Below the pieces are notes generated by a model. That model had not been told where the DNA came from, ran no database searches, and worked only from the letters and a program-made list of their open reading frames with translations. DNA of 19,106 nt, from the NCBI GenBank assembly GCA_024644775.1, contig JAHEHB010000046.1, positions 1 through 19,106 of the forward strand, in the 5' to 3' direction. The position numbers and the translations under genes are program-made. This document shows, one piece after another, positions 15,615 through 19,106 of the stretch. How positions within the stretch are numbered: the stretch's first letter is position 1; every line of letters begins with the position of its first letter. The DNA comes from Deltaproteobacteria bacterium (lineage in GTDB: Bacteria > Desulfobacterota > Desulfobacteria > Desulfobacterales > SURF-15).

Positions 15615-17924
15615 ATGGAAGGCGGCGGCTATCCTGAAGGCCCAAAATCAATTGCCTTTATCGGCAATTACTTACCAAGACGATGTGGTATCGCGACATT
15701 TACAACCGATCTGATGCGGGCGCTTTCCTTGGAGGCTCCCGATGCAGATTGCTGGGCGCTGGCTATGAACGACATTGCCGAAGGCTACTTGTATCCTGAG
15801 GAGGTGCGTTTTGAATTAAATCATAACAACCCGGACGATTACCGACTGGCTGCTGATTTTCTAAACATTCGACAAGTCGATACCGTATGTCTGCAACACG
15901 AATTCGGCATCTTTGGCGGCACTCATGGAAGCCATATTTTGGAGCTGCTTCACAATCTGCGTATGCCTGCGGTTACAACGTTACACACCGTGCTCACTGC
16001 ACCGAATCCCGAACAAAAAGCCATCCTGGAAGAACTCAGCAGCGTTTCGGACCGTCTGGTCGTAATGAGTTATCGGGCCCAAAATATCCTTAAAGAAGTC
16101 TACAACATATCGAGTGAAAAAATCTTATTGATACATCACGGCATACCGGATGTTCCGTTTGTTGATCCCAATTACTACAAAGATCAGTTCGGGGTAGAAG
16201 GGCGTAGAGTGATTCTTACTTTTGGTTTGATCTCCCCCGGCAAAGGTATCGATCATATGATAGACGCACTTCCCACAATCGTCAGCAGATATCCGGACAT
16301 TGTGTATATCATCCTTGGTGCAACGCATCCCAACGTAAAAAAAGAGGAGGGGGAAGCCTACCGCCTTTCACTTCAATTGCGTGCCAGAAATCTTGGCGTT
16401 CAAAAGCATATTATATTTCACAACCGTTTTGTTGACCTCAGTGAACTGTGTGATTTTCTTGGCGCTACAGATATATATGTGACACCGTACCTAAACGAAG
16501 AGCAAATCGTCTCCGGGACACTTGCTTACGCATTGGGTGCCGGCAAGGCGGTCGTCTCCACACCGTACTGGTATGCTGAGGAGATGTTGGCGGATGGCAG
16601 AGGATGTCTCGTTCCCTTTAAAAATCCCAACGCGTTGGCCGAACAAATCATTTATCTATTGGATTTTGAGACTGAGCGACATTCGATGCGGAAACGCGCA
16701 TATACCTTTTGCCGGAATATGATATGGAAAGAAGTGGCGAGACGTTATTTTGAGCTTTTTATTGACATTGAGAATGAACGGCAGCAACGGCCGACGATTA
16801 CATTCCAGCCTAAGATATTGGCTGCCGCTTCACCGGATTTGCCACAGCTAAGACTCAGTCATCTAAAACTCTTAAGTGACGAGGTGGGAATATTGCAGCA
16901 TGCAAAATTCATTGTGCCCGATCGTATCCACGGCTACACGACGGATGACAATGCTCGGGCGCTGATTGTGGCGCTGAAGGCACAAGGTTTGCTGCCCCAA
17001 AACGGCGAATATATGGATATGGCCTGTCGATATTTGAGTTTCTTACAATATGCCTTCAACGCGGCCAACGGCCGGTTCCGAAACTTTATGAGTTACGATC
17101 GCAGATGGCTGCAGGATGAAGGCTCAGAGGACTGTCACGGGCGGGCCGTTTGGGGTCTGGGTACGACCGTGTCGTTGTCCAAATCGGAAGGGCTGACCGG
17201 TTTGGCTGTAAATCTCTTCAAACAGGCATTACCTGCAATAACCGGTTTCAGTTCTCCCAGAGCCTGGTCTTTTGCCTTGGTAGGTATTCACGAATACCTA
17301 AGCCGGTATGGTGGCGACAGCGATGCCCGAAGGATCCTTCGAACCTTGGCGGAACGGTTATTTGAGTTGTTTCAGTCGAATGCATCCGATGGGTGGCCAT
17401 GGTTGGAAAACTCTCTCAATTACGCAAACGGTAAGATCCCTCAAGCAATGTTGCTGTCCGGAAGTTTGCTGAATCGAGAAGACATGATCGCTGCGGGGTT
17501 TAGGTCTCTTAATTGGCTGGTTCAGATTCAGACCGATCCAAAGGAACATTTTACTCCGGTTGGAAACCACGGTTGGTATTCAAAAAATGGGCAACGCGCC
17601 CGGTTCGACCAGCAGCCCATAGAGACACAAAATATGATAGAGGCCTGTCTGGCAGCCTACAAGCTTACCAAGGATGACAAATGGATGACCGAGGCGCGGC
17701 GTTGCTTCGATTGGTTTCTGGGTCGAAACGATTTAAATGTTCCCCTGTACGATTACAGGACAGGGGGGTGTTGCGACGGATTGACGGCCGACGGTCCCAA
17801 CCGAAATCAAGGTGCGGAATCGACACTGGCCTGGCTGCTATCTCTTTTGAATGCGTACTCGATGAATATCGCCAAGGTAATGAAGAGAGCTTCAGCAAAC
17901 AATGAGGAGAGTTTTGTGAAATGA
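15615..17924 (+). CDS. GT4-type glycosyltransferase with C-terminal alpha-helical domain
   Basis: This 769-residue protein has a GT-B glycosyltransferase in its first ~385 residues. Visible elements are a glycine-rich donor-side loop (IGNYLPRRCGIATFTTDL, 16-33), HEFGIFGG (95-102), TLHT (122-125), the GLISPGKGID segment (204-213) of GT4 enzymes, and a C-terminal nucleotide-sugar loop NEEQIVSGTLAYALGAGK (294-311). Residues ~392-760 form a Trp- and Asp-rich helical domain resembling an alpha/alpha toroid (TTDDNARALI, ETQNMIEACLAAYK, GAESTLAWLLSLLNAY). Its activity is unknown. The frame is open from 15588, but AAGGAGG lies 6-7 nt before the ATG at 15615, overlapping the stop of the MlaC gene. Its own stop overlaps the next start as ATGA. 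A following GH130-like start suggests beta-mannoside chemistry, which is inference. It lacks a signal peptide, so it is cytoplasmic. Confidence 0.85.
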   Translation: MEGGGYPEGPKSIAFIGNYLPRRCGIATFTTDLMRALSLEAPDADCWALAMNDIAEGYLYPEEVRFELNHNNPDDYRLAADFLNIRQVDTVCLQHEFGIFGGTHGSHILELLHNLRMPAVTTLHTVLTAPNPEQKAILEELSSVSDRLVVMSYRAQNILKEVYNISSEKILLIHHGIPDVPFVDPNYYKDQFGVEGRRVILTFGLISPGKGIDHMIDALPTIVSRYPDIVYIILGATHPNVKKEEGEAYRLSLQLRARNLGVQKHIIFHNRFVDLSELCDFLGATDIYVTPYLNEEQIVSGTLAYALGAGKAVVSTPYWYAEEMLADGRGCLVPFKNPNALAEQIIYLLDFETERHSMRKRAYTFCRNMIWKEVARRYFELFIDIENERQQRPTITFQPKILAAASPDLPQLRLSHLKLLSDEVGILQHAKFIVPDRIHGYTTDDNARALIVALKAQGLLPQNGEYMDMACRYLSFLQYAFNAANGRFRNFMSYDRRWLQDEGSEDCHGRAVWGLGTTVSLSKSEGLTGLAVNLFKQALPAITGFSSPRAWSFALVGIHEYLSRYGGDSDARRILRTLAERLFELFQSNASDGWPWLENSLNYANGKIPQAMLLSGSLLNREDMIAAGFRSLNWLVQIQTDPKEHFTPVGNHGWYSKNGQRARFDQQPIETQNMIEACLAAYKLTKDDKWMTEARRCFDWFLGRNDLNVPLYDYRTGGCCDGLTADGPNRNQGAESTLAWLLSLLNAYSMNIAKVMKRASANNEESFVK

Positions 17925-18022
17925 AAACAGCACCAGAAGGGAAAAAGTACCCGGATGAAAGCCATTACAACGAGATTTTTAAAAGGTATGAGAATAATCC
18001 GATCATGCCCAAGACGCTGTGG
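17921..18022 (+). pseudogene. Truncated GH130-like glycoside phosphorylase (N-terminus only)
   Basis: The ATG overlaps the glycosyltransferase stop (ATGA). The frame encodes ~34 residues ending IFKRYENNPIMPKTLW, which matches how GH130 mannoside phosphorylases begin (R-Y-x-x-N-P-I then a Trp). After the Trp the frame has no GH130 character. It runs into an imperfect palindrome starting at 18021 and, if translated, reads on antisense into the groL end until TGA 18230-18232. A full GH130 is about 300-350 residues. The remnant indicates that the operon once encoded a phosphorylase as its last gene. The match rests on a short motif plus the gene order. Confidence 0.5.
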
Positions 18023-18097
18023 TCCCTAAGAGAGCATCGTTTCGCTTTTGACCGAAGGTCTGGTAAAACGAGGATTCGATGCTCCCTCTTTGCGACC
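18021..18097. repeat. Long imperfect palindrome (MITE- or REP-like)
   Basis: The left arm GGTCCCTAAGAGAGCATCG...GACC (18021-18053) faces the right arm GGTC...CGATGCTCCCTCTTTGCGACC (18057-18097) around a GAA loop. The GAGCATCG/CGATGCTC, TTTT/AAAA and GACC/GGTC parts pair, and the ends pair over about 14 of 19 positions. It lies between convergent operons and begins where the GH130-like frame loses homology. It could be a mobile palindromic element or a folded terminator. Confidence 0.55.
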
Positions 18098-18176
18098 GCT
18101 GATTCTAGCCTCAATTTAGGCCTAAAACGTCCGGACAACTCTTCATGTAGTATATCCAATTCTGTAATCCTGTATT

Positions 18177-19106
18177 CTAGTATTCATAATCCGGCACTCT
18201 TTGCTCCTTTTCTTTTTTGGTTTTCTCACTGATCATGACATCGGTGGTTAAGAGCAGTCCGGCAACGCTGGCGGCATTCTGAAGGGCCAGACGGGTAACT
18301 TTGGTCGGATCGATAATGCCTGCTGCCATCAAATCTTCGTATTTCTCGATTTCTGCATTAAATCCAAATGAACCTTTTTCCGCTTTCACTTTTTGGATAA
18401 CGACGGATCCCTCATGATCGGCATTGTTGGCAATCCAACGGAGCGGCTCCTCCAGGGCTCGCTTGACAATGTTCACGCCAAAGGATTCTTCCTCATTGAC
18501 ATTCAATTGAGCCAGCGCCTCAATGCACCTGACCAAAGCGACACCACCGCCGGCAACAATACCTTCCTCCACCGCAGCGCGGGTTGCATTCAGGGCATCT
18601 TCCACGCGGGCTTTCTTTTCCTTCATTTCGATTTCGGTGGCGGCACCAACCTTGATCACGGCGACACCGCCGATCAGTTTGGCTAGACGTTCCTGAAGCT
18701 TTTCGCGATCATAATCGCTGGTGGTTTCCTCGATCTGGGCACGCAGCTGCTTGACCCGACCTTCAATGGCTTCTTTGGATCCACCACCATCTATAATCGT
18801 GGTATTCTCCTTGTCTATCCGGACGGTCTTAGCAGTTCCCAGATCGTCCAGTGTCACATTTTCCAGTTTGATACCGACATCTTCGGATATCACCTGACCG
18901 CCGCACAAAACCGCAATGTCTCCCAGCATGGCCTTTCGACGGTCGCCAAAGCCGGGAGCCTTTACCGCACATACTCTGAGGGAGCCTCTCAGCTTGTTCA
19001 CCACCAGCGTGGCAAGCGCTTCGCCATCCACATCTTCAGCAACAATCAACATGGGTTTGCCCATTTTCGCTACCTGTTCTAAAATGGGCAACAGATCCCT
19101 CATTGT
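18177..19106 (-). CDS. groL: GroEL chaperonin, C-terminal part (5' end beyond window)
   Basis: These 309 codons match the second half of the 60-kDa chaperonin, which refolds proteins in a 14-mer barrel with GroES. Visible signatures include [33 protein letters not shown], the intermediate/equatorial stretch [20 protein letters not shown] with the ATPase Asp (Asp398 in E. coli), [12 protein letters not shown] and [10 protein letters not shown] at the end. The C-terminal tail is [15 protein letters not shown] with no Gly-Gly-Met repeat, unlike typical housekeeping GroEL, so this may be a paralogue. The Met at 19103 is internal; the true start is off the window. It is convergent with the glycosyltransferase operon and its stop is 80 bp from the palindrome. 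No groES is visible. Confidence 0.95.
   Translation of the reverse strand, partial: TMRDLLPILEQVAKMGKPMLIVAEDVDGEALATLVVNKLRGSLRVCAVKAPGFGDRRKAMLGDIAVLCGGQVISEDVGIKLENVTLDDLGTAKTVRIDKENTTIIDGGGSKEAIEGRVKQLRAQIEETTSDYDREKLQERLAKLIGGVAVIKVGAATEIEMKEKKARVEDALNATRAAVEEGIVAGGGVALVRCIEALAQLNVNEEESFGVNIVKRALEEPLRWIANNADHEGSVVIQKVKAEKGSFGFNAEIEKYEDLMAAGIIDPTKVTRLALQNAASVAGLLLTTDVMISEKTKKEKEQRVPDYEY

Overview
The window looks like a chromosomal segment from a Gram-negative, probably anaerobic bacterium. My best guess is a Desulfobacterota (Desulfobacterales-like) organism. The reasons are an orphan periplasmic MlaC-type protein, heavy use of sigma-54 promoters with an NtrC-type activator, a GroEL gene, and moderate GC with strong AGGAGG ribosome binding sites. 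No rRNA, tRNA, CRISPR array or intact transposon was seen.

Left part (1-10800, all on the minus strand): reading in the direction of transcription, a five-gene cluster runs from 10800 down to 3588. It encodes a PLP-dependent threonine-synthase-like enzyme, a DUF1611/DgcN-like P-loop protein (ATGA overlap), a fusion of a QueC-like ATP-pyrophosphatase domain with a creatininase-family amidohydrolase, an enolase-superfamily epimerase of the dipeptide epimerase/DgcA type, and a YcaD-like MFS transporter. This looks like a dedicated pathway for an amino-acid or amide metabolite with its own transporter, and it is the best candidate here for an undescribed system. A terminator-like hairpin lies in its leader. 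Downstream on the same strand are a P2-type calcium-transporting ATPase and the N-terminal part of an MscS-family channel that runs off the left edge.

Middle part (11042-14880): a decayed ribbon-helix-helix/PIN toxin-antitoxin remnant, a bidirectional terminator, a small secreted protein (minus), a universal stress protein (plus) and a sigma-54-dependent response regulator (minus). Three near-identical -24/-12 promoters (TGGCAT-N5-ATTGC) precede the small secreted protein, the universal stress protein and the mlaC-like operon. Nearby palindromes of the form GAAY-N5-GTTC are candidate binding sites for the regulator. Together these suggest a compact local sigma-54 stress or envelope regulon.

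Right part (14935-19106): an operon of an MlaC-family periplasmic protein, a long GT4-type glycosyltransferase with a C-terminal alpha-helical domain, and the first ~35 codons of a GH130-like glycoside phosphorylase. The last is cut off exactly where a long imperfect palindrome begins. Convergent to it is the C-terminal part of a GroEL whose tail lacks the usual Gly-Gly-Met repeats and which runs off the right edge.
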